Source of the DNA: Elusimicrobia bacterium UBA5214
GTDB taxonomy: Bacteria; Elusimicrobiota; UBA5214
DNA: 64,000 bases
Assembly: GCA_002412545.1 (NCBI GenBank)
Contig: DHVG01000025.1
Location: 11,387-75,386, forward strand
Direction of reading: 5' to 3'
Each line of letters starts with the position of its first letter. Within the stretch, counting starts at the first letter, position 1. A program made the translations under genes and the position numbers. Shown piece by piece: positions 39,366-48,462 of the stretch. Under the pieces are notes generated by a model. The model had not been told where the DNA came from, did no database searches, and saw only the letters and a list, made by a program, of their open reading frames with translations.

Positions 39366-40901
39366 ATGAAAAAAATATTTATCGCTTATTGCTTATTATC
39401 AAGTTTCTTCATTTTCCCTGCCTCTTACTTTCTACTTTCTACTCTCTACTTGCTACTTCCTAATCTCTATGCTGAGGAAGTAATTTTCCAAGAAATTATC
39501 GTCAGAGATGGACAAACTCTCTGGCAAGTAGCCAATGAATATCTGCAAGACCCACAACGCTGGCCGGATATTCTGAAATATAACCATCTCCCGGTTTCTG
39601 ACCCTTATGCGGTGTTACCAGGAATGAAATTGAAAGTGCCGGTTCTTTTAATCAAAGAATATTTACGTGCTGCCTATCTAATTCATCTCGTGAACCGTGT
39701 TGACTACCGTAGAAAGGAAGAAAATCTTTGGAAAAAGGCACTCACTAATATGGAACTTTATCAAGGAGATGGAATAAGAACATTGAAAGCTTCTAATGCG
39801 GAAATAAGATTTCCTACGGGTGAACTTTTGCGTTTACATGAAAATTCGTTAGCGATTGTCCGCCCAGAGGAGAAAAGAGAAGAAGTAAACCTTCTTGCGG
39901 GTGAACTCCGTGCTTCAAGAGCAAAAGTAATCACGGCAAGCACGATTGTCGAACCAAAAATTTCACCTTCGGGGGCAAACCCGGAATTCCGGACAAAAAT
40001 TAAAGAAGATAAAACAACCTTAGTTGCCGTCTATAAAGGTGAAGTTGATGTTACTGCCCAAGGTAAAACTGTAACCGTACCCGCTGGATTTGGTTCGGAA
40101 ATAAAAGTTCAAACTGCCCCCTCATTACCAATACCTTTACCTTCTTTAGAAATAGAACCGCAAATAAAGACTGCTCCGGCACCAACAGTTACACAATTAC
40201 CTATCACTACGGACAAGGAGCGAATTCTCCCCCCTTCACCAGTAATACAAAAATTTACTTTAGAGATGACTCTGCCAAAAGAAATAAAAAAGGAAACAGT
40301 TGCTGGCGAAGAAACTACCCCTGCTTTTTTACAATATCATTTACAAATTGCTCAAGACAAAGAATTTAAGAATTTATTGATTGATGAAACTGGCGCAGTA
40401 AGCGAAAAAATTGAATTGAAACATAACTTACCGGATGGGACTTACTTCTGGCGGATTGCCTGGTTCGACCCTCATGAATTGGAAAGTAAATTTTCTGAAC
40501 CCCAAAGTTTTACTCTGGATACAAAAATACCAACTGTAGAACTTTTTTTTCCTCAAGAAAATGAGATGATTGCTGGTGAGTTCATTTATCTTAAAGGGAA
40601 AACTGAGAAAGGGGTGCAAATTTTGGTTGACGAGAAAATAATTCCTAGCGATGAGGAAGGAAATTTTGAACAAAGTTTACTTTATCCACCGGGTAAATAT
40701 AAATTGACTCTTACCGCAATTGACTCCGCAGGAAATAAAAATATACTTACCCGCACAATCGAAAAAATTACTCCGGAAGAAAAAATACGGAGGGGGGAGG
40801 GGAAATTAGGCAGGAGAATTGTTTTTACCCCGGCAGTAATTTCCCTTGGTTTACTTTCTCTATCAATAATTACCTATGTTTTAATCATTATTTTGAGATA
40901 G
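39366..40901 (+). CDS. LysM-FecR domain envelope protein
   Basis: A 511-residue exported protein. A long hydrophobic signal (residues 2-33) is followed by a LysM domain (VRDGQTLWQVANEYLQDPQRWPDILKYN), then a FecR-like domain (GDGIRTLKASNAEIRFPTGELLRLHENS and VAVYKGEVDVTAQGKTVTVPAGFGSEIK). A proline-rich linker, fibronectin/Ig-like beta regions (YFWRIAWFDP; GEFIYLKGKTEKGVQILVD) and a C-terminal membrane helix (about 486-509) complete it. It probably binds peptidoglycan and links envelope layers, and may be functionally paired with the kinase upstream. The signal hydrophobic core is partly encoded by four heptamers. Confidence 0.85.
   Translation: MKKIFIAYCLLSSFFIFPASYFLLSTLYLLLPNLYAEEVIFQEIIVRDGQTLWQVANEYLQDPQRWPDILKYNHLPVSDPYAVLPGMKLKVPVLLIKEYLRAAYLIHLVNRVDYRRKEENLWKKALTNMELYQGDGIRTLKASNAEIRFPTGELLRLHENSLAIVRPEEKREEVNLLAGELRASRAKVITASTIVEPKISPSGANPEFRTKIKEDKTTLVAVYKGEVDVTAQGKTVTVPAGFGSEIKVQTAPSLPIPLPSLEIEPQIKTAPAPTVTQLPITTDKERILPPSPVIQKFTLEMTLPKEIKKETVAGEETTPAFLQYHLQIAQDKEFKNLLIDETGAVSEKIELKHNLPDGTYFWRIAWFDPHELESKFSEPQSFTLDTKIPTVELFFPQENEMIAGEFIYLKGKTEKGVQILVDEKIIPSDEEGNFEQSLLYPPGKYKLTLTAIDSAGNKNILTRTIEKITPEEKIRRGEGKLGRRIVFTPAVISLGLLSLSIITYVLIIILR
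39429..39456. repeat. Four tandem heptamers in the LysM-FecR signal peptide
   Basis: Units TTTCTAC, TTTCTAC, TCTCTAC, TTGCTAC, encoding FLLSTLYLL. Compare the array in the livJ signal peptide. Confidence 0.85.
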
Positions 40902-40918
40902 CTAACTTCTAATCTGGG

Positions 40919-42469
40919 TTACTCGGTTCCGAGATAACTTAAGTAAAGTAATTTACCACGACGGTTAAGGTCAAAAACTATTCCTTCCGAAAGTTTTACC
41001 TTTTTTGTAATTTCGTTAAAATCTTTAACTTCGGCAACTTGCTTACGGTTAATTGACTTAATCAAATCACCTTCTTCTAATCCAATTTCTTCTGCTTTTG
41101 AACCCGGTTCAACAGCAATTATCACTACCCCTTTTTCTTCTTTTGGCAAACCATATTTTTCACCCAGTTCAGAATTGAAATTACTTACTTTCATTCCTAA
41201 CCATTCCCCTTTAACTTCTTCCGGAGCAACCGCTGCTGCTTCTTCAATTTTTGTTGGCATTTCACCAGTAACTAACTCAATAGTTTTTCTATTCTTATCA
41301 CGGATAATTTCAATCTTAACTTTTTTATTCGGTGGTGTCTGACCGACTATTTTCTGCAATTCGTAAGAAGTGAATACCTTCTTTTCATCAAATTTGACAA
41401 TTACATCACCACGCATTAAACCCGCCTTCTCTGCCGGTGAATCTTTCAAAACATTATTTACTAATGCTCCTTCTTCATCCGGTAAACCAAATTGTTTCTG
41501 AATTGCATCATCAATTTCTTTAATCTCTACACCTAACCACCCACGCACAACTTTACCTTTATGAATTAAATCATCAAGGATTTCTTTTGCTTGATTTATC
41601 GGTATCGCAAAACCAATCCCGGCGAATACACCCGTCGGTGCATAAATTGCCGTATTTATTCCAATCACTTCACCGTGAATATTCACTAAAGGACCGCCGG
41701 AATTACCACGGTTAATCGCTGCATCAGTCTGAATTAAATCACGATATTCACGCCCTTCAATCATTAACCGTTGACGTAATGCTGAAATTATCCCAACGGT
41801 AACGGTCTGCTCCAAACCAAAAGGTGAACCAATTGCTACCGCCCAGTCACCAACCCTTATTTTCTCCGAATCACCAAGTTTTACTGCGGACAATTTATTT
41901 TTTGGTTTAATTTTTACTACTGCTAAATCTGTCCGTTCATCTTTACCAACAATCTTACCTGTATATTTACCATTTTCTCCCGAAATGGTTACCTGTATTT
42001 CAGTTGCTCCACGGACAACATGTTCGTTAGTCAAAATATATCCTTCCGGGTCAATAATTACACCGCTGCCGGTTCCTTCTAAACGACGCTGAAGTTTTTT
42101 TGGTGTGCGCTGCTGACGCCGTTGCTGTTCCTGACGTGGCATCCCAAAGAATTCTTCAAAGAATTCTTCAAAAGGGTCACCAAAATAAAATTCAACTGGT
42201 GGATGTTTCTCTTCAATCAACTGAACAGTAGAAATGTTTACTACTGCTGGTTTAGCTACCGCAGCAATTTGTGCAAATGCTTCTTGTAGATTAATCACTT
42301 CTGCTGGGGGGACTACTTCCGCAACCGTAGTTATCGGCGCAGTTTCCATTTTACTCCGCGAAAAAAGAACTATTTTCCCTTGTTTTTTACCCCACCAGAA
42401 GAAAAGTGCAAAAAGCAAAATTAAAATTAAAAACCAATTCCGTGCTGAACCTTTTTCTTGTTTAAACAT
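40919..42469 (-). CDS. degP: DegP/HtrA-type periplasmic serine protease
   Basis: A 516-residue Do-family protease. One N-terminal membrane anchor (12-27); trypsin domain with triad His150 (LTNEHVV), Asp181 (RTDLAVVK) and Ser257 (GNSGGPL); two PDZ domains (about 300-390 and 420-505; GWLGVEI and GVVIIAVEPGSKAEEIG). A glutamine/arginine-rich segment (EQQRRQQRTPKK) precedes the protease domain. It degrades or refolds damaged envelope proteins. GGAGG lies 6 bp before the ATG, and the gene lies only 28 bp after the GH57-like gene. Confidence 0.95.
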   Translation of the reverse strand: MFKQEKGSARNWFLILILLFALFFWWGKKQGKIVLFSRSKMETAPITTVAEVVPPAEVINLQEAFAQIAAVAKPAVVNISTVQLIEEKHPPVEFYFGDPFEEFFEEFFGMPRQEQQRRQQRTPKKLQRRLEGTGSGVIIDPEGYILTNEHVVRGATEIQVTISGENGKYTGKIVGKDERTDLAVVKIKPKNKLSAVKLGDSEKIRVGDWAVAIGSPFGLEQTVTVGIISALRQRLMIEGREYRDLIQTDAAINRGNSGGPLVNIHGEVIGINTAIYAPTGVFAGIGFAIPINQAKEILDDLIHKGKVVRGWLGVEIKEIDDAIQKQFGLPDEEGALVNNVLKDSPAEKAGLMRGDVIVKFDEKKVFTSYELQKIVGQTPPNKKVKIEIIRDKNRKTIELVTGEMPTKIEEAAAVAPEEVKGEWLGMKVSNFNSELGEKYGLPKEEKGVVIIAVEPGSKAEEIGLEEGDLIKSINRKQVAEVKDFNEITKKVKLSEGIVFDLNRRGKLLYLSYLGTE

Positions 42470-42497
42470 TTTTTTCCTCCTTTCGACATAAGTAATT

Positions 42498-44579
42498 TTA
42501 CCTTATCCTTACTGCTGATAGAGATGGATTTAGTTTGCTGTCACTTAAGACCTGTTTTTGTGTTTTTCCCCGTGGAATAATTAAATCAATAATTTCCATC
42601 TCTTCAGAATTTACTTTTTGTGTATTGTCCCCCTCTTGATAATAAACCGTCTCTTTAAAAATAGCAACAAGATATCCCCAGTTCATTGGTTTTCCATACA
42701 ATATCTCCTTAGGAATATCCACTGAAAATGTGTAAGAACTATTTATAACTACCGGAAATTCCCCTAATTTCTGTGATGAATTATTTTCTTTTGCTCGGTA
42801 TAATTTTGCTTCTTTTATTCCTGAAGTGTTTATTTCGGTAGTCAAACAGTATTCCCAAGCATCTTCGGGGATTGTTAATGCTCTCCGCCCGGGTAAGAGT
42901 GCAACTGAACCAGCACCAACACGGTTATTCAAATCAATATAGAGGTCAACAAATATTCGTTCTACCTTATTTTCAATTTCCGTCGGGGTACTTGATTCAA
43001 TCACATAAAAACCGGTAGAAGTGATTACCTCATTCTCGGAAGCAATTGTCTCCTGCAAACTACCCGCCTCTTCAGTAGAAACAACTACCGGTTCAATAGA
43101 GGTGTCTACCTCTGAAAAAGTAATTACCTCAGTAGAAGTAACTACTTCGGTTAAGACAATCGGATTAGAAAAAGTAAAAGAAAAAACTATTTCTTCTTTA
43201 TCCAAAGAATTAACTCTCTCCCGGCAACTAAAATTCTCTAAGTCAAACCGTTCGTCAAAACTATCACCAGAAGGGTCAAGCAAAGAAAATAATCTTTCAT
43301 TTTCGTCAATTTCAATTTTTGTTTCCTCTTCGGAAGGTAAACTCCCAAAAAAAGAATAACTGGCTAACGGATGAAACAATTCTTCCGGTATCGGTTGTCC
43401 AATAAGCCGGTAAATATTAACTAACTTAAGACGAAAATTAAGTTCAATCTTTTCACTATTTTCGTAAGCCGCCTCACCAAAATGCAGAAAGTTGTCACCG
43501 GATTCACAAAAATATATTTCTTCAAGAATATTATCCAGAGTTTTGATTTCAGCTTGTCCACTATTTTTATATTTTTCTACTGCGCTACGGGCTTGTTCCA
43601 ATAATTTCCACGCTGCCCTTTTTTCTATTTTATCCGTCCAAGCAGAAAAACCGTCTTCTCTCCAACTTAGCGGTTTAAGCGTCATGGTTCTCTTTGCTGA
43701 CGGATTTTTTAGAATATAATTCTCCGCAGTATAAGTAACGAATTTCCCTTGAACAATTTGTTCGAAAAGTTGTTTTACAATTTCATATTCTTTTTCGTCA
43801 GCAGTAAAAGCTCTTGGAATTCCTTCTAAAGTTACTACAGTTAAAGGATAATTTTTATCTACAATTTGGGCAATCCATTGTTTCACTTTTTCTTTAGCTG
43901 AAGTTATATTTAGAGAATACTCCGTGGCTGGTGAAATCCTATCCCGGTATTCAGAAAGTTTATTCTCCCGAAAAAAAAGATAAACTACTTCTCCGGCATC
44001 AGTTAAATATTGAACAAAGGGCGCATATCCACCTTCACTTATCTCTTCGCCACCAGTTACAATCCATTTTATTTCGAATTCACTCAAAAGGTCAAGTATA
44101 GCAGACGATATTGCACCAGCGGGAGGAACTATACCATTCGGTAAAGAGTCAAAAAATTGTTGATAAAGTTCCCAAGAACGGGCCATTTGTTCACGAATAT
44201 CTATTGGATAAGAAAAACTAACTACTGGATTATAATCATAAAGTAAAGGAAGAACTGGTTCGTAAAAGGGGGGGAAAACAATACTGATTTGTTTTTTGCC
44301 TTGCAAACTTTTTAATTTTTCTACCAAATCTGGTGCTCTCGTTACCCAATTCTGTAAAACTGGCGGAGAAAAACTAAGATTTAGATGTAATTGAGGGTAC
44401 TTCTCCAGTAAATTGACAAAATAACGATAAGTTTCAATTTTCCTTCCTTCTTTTTTATCTACTAACCAAAAAATTATCAAGTCATTTTTGGTTTCAGCAA
44501 ACATTTTGGATAAAAAAATAATCGGTAAAATTAAAACTATCACGATGAGTATTAGGTAATATTTTTTACTTGTCTTCAT
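42498..44579 (-). CDS. Secreted GH57-like protein with glucodextranase-type C-terminal domain
   Basis: A 693-residue protein. Signal anchor (6-28), then a GH57-like (beta/alpha) region: LHLNLSFSPPVLQNW, RSWELYQQFFDSLPNGIVPPAGA, and FEIKWIVTGGEE. The catalytic glutamate/aspartate of true GH57 enzymes cannot be placed with confidence. A Thr/Val/Glu-rich linker (about 475-540) has repeating TEVV/TSTEV/STE words. The C-terminus (VERIFVDLYIDLNNRVGAGSVALLPG) resembles the sugar-binding domain of glucodextranases. It could act on alpha-glucans. It overlaps the radical SAM gene by 14 bp. Confidence 0.72.
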   Translation of the reverse strand: MKTSKKYYLILIVIVLILPIIFLSKMFAETKNDLIIFWLVDKKEGRKIETYRYFVNLLEKYPQLHLNLSFSPPVLQNWVTRAPDLVEKLKSLQGKKQISIVFPPFYEPVLPLLYDYNPVVSFSYPIDIREQMARSWELYQQFFDSLPNGIVPPAGAISSAILDLLSEFEIKWIVTGGEEISEGGYAPFVQYLTDAGEVVYLFFRENKLSEYRDRISPATEYSLNITSAKEKVKQWIAQIVDKNYPLTVVTLEGIPRAFTADEKEYEIVKQLFEQIVQGKFVTYTAENYILKNPSAKRTMTLKPLSWREDGFSAWTDKIEKRAAWKLLEQARSAVEKYKNSGQAEIKTLDNILEEIYFCESGDNFLHFGEAAYENSEKIELNFRLKLVNIYRLIGQPIPEELFHPLASYSFFGSLPSEEETKIEIDENERLFSLLDPSGDSFDERFDLENFSCRERVNSLDKEEIVFSFTFSNPIVLTEVVTSTEVITFSEVDTSIEPVVVSTEEAGSLQETIASENEVITSTGFYVIESSTPTEIENKVERIFVDLYIDLNNRVGAGSVALLPGRRALTIPEDAWEYCLTTEINTSGIKEAKLYRAKENNSSQKLGEFPVVINSSYTFSVDIPKEILYGKPMNWGYLVAIFKETVYYQEGDNTQKVNSEEMEIIDLIIPRGKTQKQVLSDSKLNPSLSAVRIR

Positions 44580-45198
44580 ATCTATCTAAATAAGGACGTG
44601 AACGAAATAATACTCCTAAATGTTCCGCAATTTTTCTGCATTTATCCAAGTCAATTCCTGGTATTTCTATCGCGGTAAGAGTAACCCGGGGTATATATTT
44701 TTTGCATTCCCGAGCGAAATCTAAAACCGCCGGATATGTCCCTTTACCATACTTCGGACGACAGAGAAGAAGATATTTATCTTCATTTTCAGCATTGAGA
44801 CTGATTGAGATAGCGTCAAGTAAACCTTTTATTTCTGGTAAAATATTCCGTCCGTAAATAAGATTAGCATAGCCGATTGTATCTACCCGAATTTTAGCAT
44901 TGGGAATAGTGACCCCGTTCTTTTTCAACCATTGGGCAACTCTTTTCAAAGTTTCCAGACGCATAAATGGTTCACCGTAACCACAAAAAACTATCTCTTT
45001 ATATTTACTTAACGGAAACTTAACCTTTAATGCTCGGATAACTTCATCCGCCGATGGCTCAGAAAACAATTTTAAATTGTGTCCACGATAACGATAACGC
45101 CATTTATACTTTATACAGAAAGTACACCTTGCTGGACAACGATTAGTAAGGTTAATATAAAGATTGCCTTTGTAAGTATAAATAATTGAATTTTTCAT
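44566..45198 (-). CDS. TatD-associated-type radical SAM protein
   Basis: A 210-residue radical SAM protein. The start MKNSIIYTYKGNLYINLTNRCPARCTFCIK carries the cluster motif CPARCTFC, and FCGYGEPFMRLETLKRV is the conserved GEP motif. The compact length and the Y-rich start match the radical SAM family usually linked to tatD next to metG; tatD itself is not present here. The function is unknown. A longer frame reaches 45288, but ATG 45198 overlaps the metG stop by ATGA and fits the family. Confidence 0.82.
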   Translation of the reverse strand: MKNSIIYTYKGNLYINLTNRCPARCTFCIKYKWRYRYRGHNLKLFSEPSADEVIRALKVKFPLSKYKEIVFCGYGEPFMRLETLKRVAQWLKKNGVTIPNAKIRVDTIGYANLIYGRNILPEIKGLLDAISISLNAENEDKYLLLCRPKYGKGTYPAVLDFARECKKYIPRVTLTAIEIPGIDLDKCRKIAEHLGVLFRSRPYLDRYEDK

Positions 45199-46754
45199 TT
45201 TCGGGGAAAGAGAGGTAACAAACTTCTCCTCACTCCTCTCTGTATCGAATATCTTGCAATGCTTACGCCTGATTCTAATCCACCCCAATCAAAAAGAAAT
45301 TCTTTCTCTTCACTAATTTTAAATATGGAAAAAATTTTTTCGCTTGTTTGCGGAAGAAAGGGATAAAGATAAACCGCAAGAAGACGTAAAGACTCGGCTA
45401 AAGCATAAAGGACACTCTTTAGCCGTTCATCATTCCCCTTACTTAAATTCCAAGGTGCCTCAAGGTCAATGTAACGATTAAGTTCAGCAATTATTCCCCA
45501 AAGAAGAACCAATATTTGTTGAAATTCCAAATTGGCAAAATGTTGACTAATTTTATCTTTCAAATCCGAAGAAAAAAAACTTCTTATTTTCTCTTCTTCC
45601 GATATTGGAGCAGGAATTTTCCCTGCTGAATATTTTTCAATCATGCTGAATACCCGACTGAATAAGTTACCAAAATCATTTGCCAAGTCAGAATTATAGC
45701 GCATTTTTAGGCTATCCATTGAAAAATCACCATCATTACCGAAAGGTATTTCTCTCAGAACAAAATAACGAAAAGCATCAACATTGTATTCTTGAACAAT
45801 TTTTTCTGGTTGAACCACATTACCTTTAGATTTGGACATTTTTTTCCCTTCTACAGTCCACCAACCATGCGCAAAAACACTCTTTGGTAAAGGTAATCCT
45901 AAGGCAAAGAGTATTGCTGACCAGATTACCGTATGAAAACGAAAAATTTCTTTACCTACAAGATGAACATCAGCAGGCCATTTTTCTGCAAATTCAGTAC
46001 TCTGTTCTTTGTTTTCTGCTCCATACCCAATAGCACTGATATAATTCAACAAAGCATCAAACCAGACATAGATGGTATGTTTTTCATCGTTGGGAACCGG
46101 AATACCCCAAGCGACCCTTGTCCGTGAGACAGAAAGGTCATTCAACCCTTTTTGGACAAAATTGATAATCTCTTGGACACGAAATTTTGGCTGCAAAAAT
46201 TCGGGATGTTCTCCATAATATTTAAGTAAAATTTCTCCATATTTAGAAAGCCTAAAAAAATAACTTTCTTCAGAAATTTTTTCTAATTGACGCTGACATT
46301 CCGGGCATTGGGGACTACCACCTGGACTATAGACAACCTGCGTCTCGGTCCAGTAACTTTCGCAAGGAATACAATACCAACCAGTATATGTTCCTTTATA
46401 GATGTCACCTTGTTTAAGAAGTTTCACAAAAACTTTCTTTACTACATTTTCATGTCTCGGTTCGGTTGTGCGAATAAAGCCATCATACGAAATATTAAGA
46501 AGTTGCCAGAGATTTTTAAATTCTTGAAAAATGTAGTTAACCCATTCTTTGGGAGTTCTACCATGTTTAGCAGCTGCTTCAGCAATTTTTTCACCATGTT
46601 CATCGCTACCAGTCAAAAAAAAGACTTTTTCACCATTCATCCGATACCAACGGGCTAAGCAGTCAGCGGCAATTGTCGTATAGGCATGACCCAGATGCGG
46701 TCTATCGTTTACATAATAAAGAGGTGTGGTAATATATAGTATTTTTTTCATCAC
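45195..46754 (-). CDS. metG: Methionine-tRNA ligase
   Basis: A 519-residue class I synthetase. HLGHAYTTIAADC (HIGH motif), zinc knuckle cysteines in CIPCESY and CPECQRQL, WFDALLNYISAIG and KMSKSKGN. The anticodon-binding domain follows; the usual C-terminal tRNA-binding EMAP domain is absent. The end reads SIQRGVRRSLLPLFPRK, where LFPR is normal and ARYSIQRGVRRS comes from an ERSEE-type repeat at 45215-45270. It is translationally coupled to the radical SAM gene. Confidence 0.95.
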   Translation of the reverse strand: MMKKILYITTPLYYVNDRPHLGHAYTTIAADCLARWYRMNGEKVFFLTGSDEHGEKIAEAAAKHGRTPKEWVNYIFQEFKNLWQLLNISYDGFIRTTEPRHENVVKKVFVKLLKQGDIYKGTYTGWYCIPCESYWTETQVVYSPGGSPQCPECQRQLEKISEESYFFRLSKYGEILLKYYGEHPEFLQPKFRVQEIINFVQKGLNDLSVSRTRVAWGIPVPNDEKHTIYVWFDALLNYISAIGYGAENKEQSTEFAEKWPADVHLVGKEIFRFHTVIWSAILFALGLPLPKSVFAHGWWTVEGKKMSKSKGNVVQPEKIVQEYNVDAFRYFVLREIPFGNDGDFSMDSLKMRYNSDLANDFGNLFSRVFSMIEKYSAGKIPAPISEEEKIRSFFSSDLKDKISQHFANLEFQQILVLLWGIIAELNRYIDLEAPWNLSKGNDERLKSVLYALAESLRLLAVYLYPFLPQTSEKIFSIFKISEEKEFLFDWGGLESGVSIARYSIQRGVRRSLLPLFPRK

Positions 46755-46785
46755 TTTCTAACTTCCTAACTTTTTAACTCTCTAA
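46754..46785. repeat. Four tandem octamers at the metG/ricT junction
   Basis: Units CTTTCTAA, CTTCCTAA, CTTTTTAA, CTCTCTAA. They cover the last codons of ricT (IRELKS) and reach the metG start codon. Confidence 0.82.
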
Positions 46786-47563
46786 TATTGACCTTCTTTA
46801 TTCTCCCATCGGAGAATTCTACTGTGATTGAACCAGTTAGATAATTTACTTCTTTAACTTTCGCTTCTCCTTCATCGGTTTTAATTATTGTCTCCACTTG
46901 GGGAAAATGTTTTCTCCTTTCCTGATAAAATGGATGTTCATATGCAAGGCAACAGACTAATTTCCCACATAACCCCGTAAGTTTGGCAATATTCAAAGGC
47001 AAATTTTGTTCTTTAGCTAATTCTACCGTTACCGGTTGAAAATCTTTTAAGAAAATACTACAACAAACTGTTCGCCCACAGGGACCAAGTCCACCCAACA
47101 ACCGTGTTTCCTCACGGACACCAATTTGGACCATTTGGATTCGTGTTTTCAAGAGATGTCCCAAATCTTTAATCAATTCACGAAAATCTACCCTTTCTTC
47201 AGCAGTATAATAGATAAAAAGTTTTGACCGGTCAAAAGTATAATCTAATGCAGTTAGTTTCATTTTCAATTCATAATCTTCAATTTTCTGAGAAATGGTT
47301 TTCCAAACTTCGTGTGCCTTAATTTCATTTTCTTTAAGTCGTTGCTCGTCAGCAGAAGTTAACTGACGAATAGTTTTACCAATAATAGTTAAATTTTTAT
47401 CGCCTTTCTCAAAAAATTTTTCTGGTTCAGAGATTATCCCCACCTCAAGACCATTCTCAGTTTGCACAATTACTCGCTCACCAAGTTTTAAGTCAAAATT
47501 ACCTGCATCACAATAAATTTTATCTTTAGTCCGTCTAATTGATACACCAATAACTATCGGCAT
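46766..47563 (-). CDS. ricT: PSP1-domain protein RicT/YaaT-like
   Basis: A 265-residue PSP1 protein. Characteristic cysteine clusters GGLGPCGRTVCCSIFLKDF and GLCGKLVCCLAYEHPFY, which bind iron-sulfur clusters in RicT. The start MPIVIGVSIRRTKDKIY at 47563 is preferred over an upstream ATG at 47590. In Bacillus, RicT with RicA and RicF directs RNase Y-dependent RNA maturation. The chain tmk-holB-ricT-metG is a conserved gene order in many bacteria. Confidence 0.9.
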   Translation of the reverse strand: MPIVIGVSIRRTKDKIYCDAGNFDLKLGERVIVQTENGLEVGIISEPEKFFEKGDKNLTIIGKTIRQLTSADEQRLKENEIKAHEVWKTISQKIEDYELKMKLTALDYTFDRSKLFIYYTAEERVDFRELIKDLGHLLKTRIQMVQIGVREETRLLGGLGPCGRTVCCSIFLKDFQPVTVELAKEQNLPLNIAKLTGLCGKLVCCLAYEHPFYQERRKHFPQVETIIKTDEGEAKVKEVNYLTGSITVEFSDGRIKKVNIRELKS

Positions 47564-48462
47564 AGAGATTTTAATTTTAAGAGCAAACAATCCAGGGCTA
47601 ATTGACGATTGAGGTTACGCTGGATTTGATTTTTTGTTTGATTGATAAACTCAACTGCTTGCCAATATTTTCTACTTCTTGCAAAAAGTAAAAGCAAAGT
47701 TAAAAATTTCCCGGTTTTTTCTTTATCTTTACTATATTCTTCACTTAAACTCAGCATTTCTACCTCCGTAAAGGAAAACATATTTTGCCAAAATGTTTCA
47801 ATTTTTTGATAGAGAAGAGAAAAATCTTCATTAAAAATAATTTCTTGCATTCGTCCAGCAAAAAAGTATTCTGAAGGAAGAATTTCTTGCGGATAATTAA
47901 AAATGGAACGCTGCAAAATTCCGCCAATCACTTTCTCAGAGAGACCTGAAAAGGGTAATACCCAACAGCGTGAAAGAATTGTGGGAAGAAGTGTATCTTT
48001 ATTTTCACTGATGAGAACAAATAGAACCTGCGGGGGTGGTTCTTCTAAAGTTTTTAAAAATGAATTTGCTGCCTCTTGGGTTAGTTTTTCTGTCTTTTCC
48101 AAGATATAAACTTTATAACTACCTTCAAATGGTTTCCATTGACTATCCCGGTTTAATTCACGAATCTGGTCAATCCCAATGGTCTCTTTCTCGGGAGAAA
48201 TTATCCTTACATCCGGATGTATCCCTTTATCAATTTTTTGACAGGAAAGACAAGTATCACACGGAAAATCGTTTACCATTAACTGTTTACCGTTTACTGA
48301 TAAACAATTAAGTGCCTTGGCTAATTCCAAAGCAGTTGTGCGTTTGCCAACCCCGGAAGGACCGTAAAACAACAATCCTTGAGGGAAACGATTACCTGCA
48401 AAAAGTCTCTTTAAAATTTCAATTACTCTTTCTTGCCCAAGTATGTGTGAGAAACTCATCAA
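47554..48462 (-). CDS. holB: DNA polymerase III subunit delta'
   Basis: A 302-residue clamp-loader AAA+ subunit. ILGQERVIEILKRLFAGNRFPQGLLFYGPSGVGKRTTALELAKALN carries the P-loop; zinc-binding cysteines are in CDTCLSC; KVYILEKTEKLTQEAANSFLKTLEEPP and LLPTILSRCWVL are sensor motifs. The zinc module has an insertion, LSVNGKQLMVND, encoded by heptamers at 48271-48305. It overlaps tmk by 44 bp. Confidence 0.94.
   Translation of the reverse strand: MMSFSHILGQERVIEILKRLFAGNRFPQGLLFYGPSGVGKRTTALELAKALNCLSVNGKQLMVNDFPCDTCLSCQKIDKGIHPDVRIISPEKETIGIDQIRELNRDSQWKPFEGSYKVYILEKTEKLTQEAANSFLKTLEEPPPQVLFVLISENKDTLLPTILSRCWVLPFSGLSEKVIGGILQRSIFNYPQEILPSEYFFAGRMQEIIFNEDFSLLYQKIETFWQNMFSFTEVEMLSLSEEYSKDKEKTGKFLTLLLLFARSRKYWQAVEFINQTKNQIQRNLNRQLALDCLLLKLKSLCR
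48271..48305. repeat. Five tandem heptamers inside holB
   Basis: Units GTTTACC, ATTAACT, GTTTACC, GTTTACT, GATAAAC, placed in the zinc-binding loop of delta'. Confidence 0.82.
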
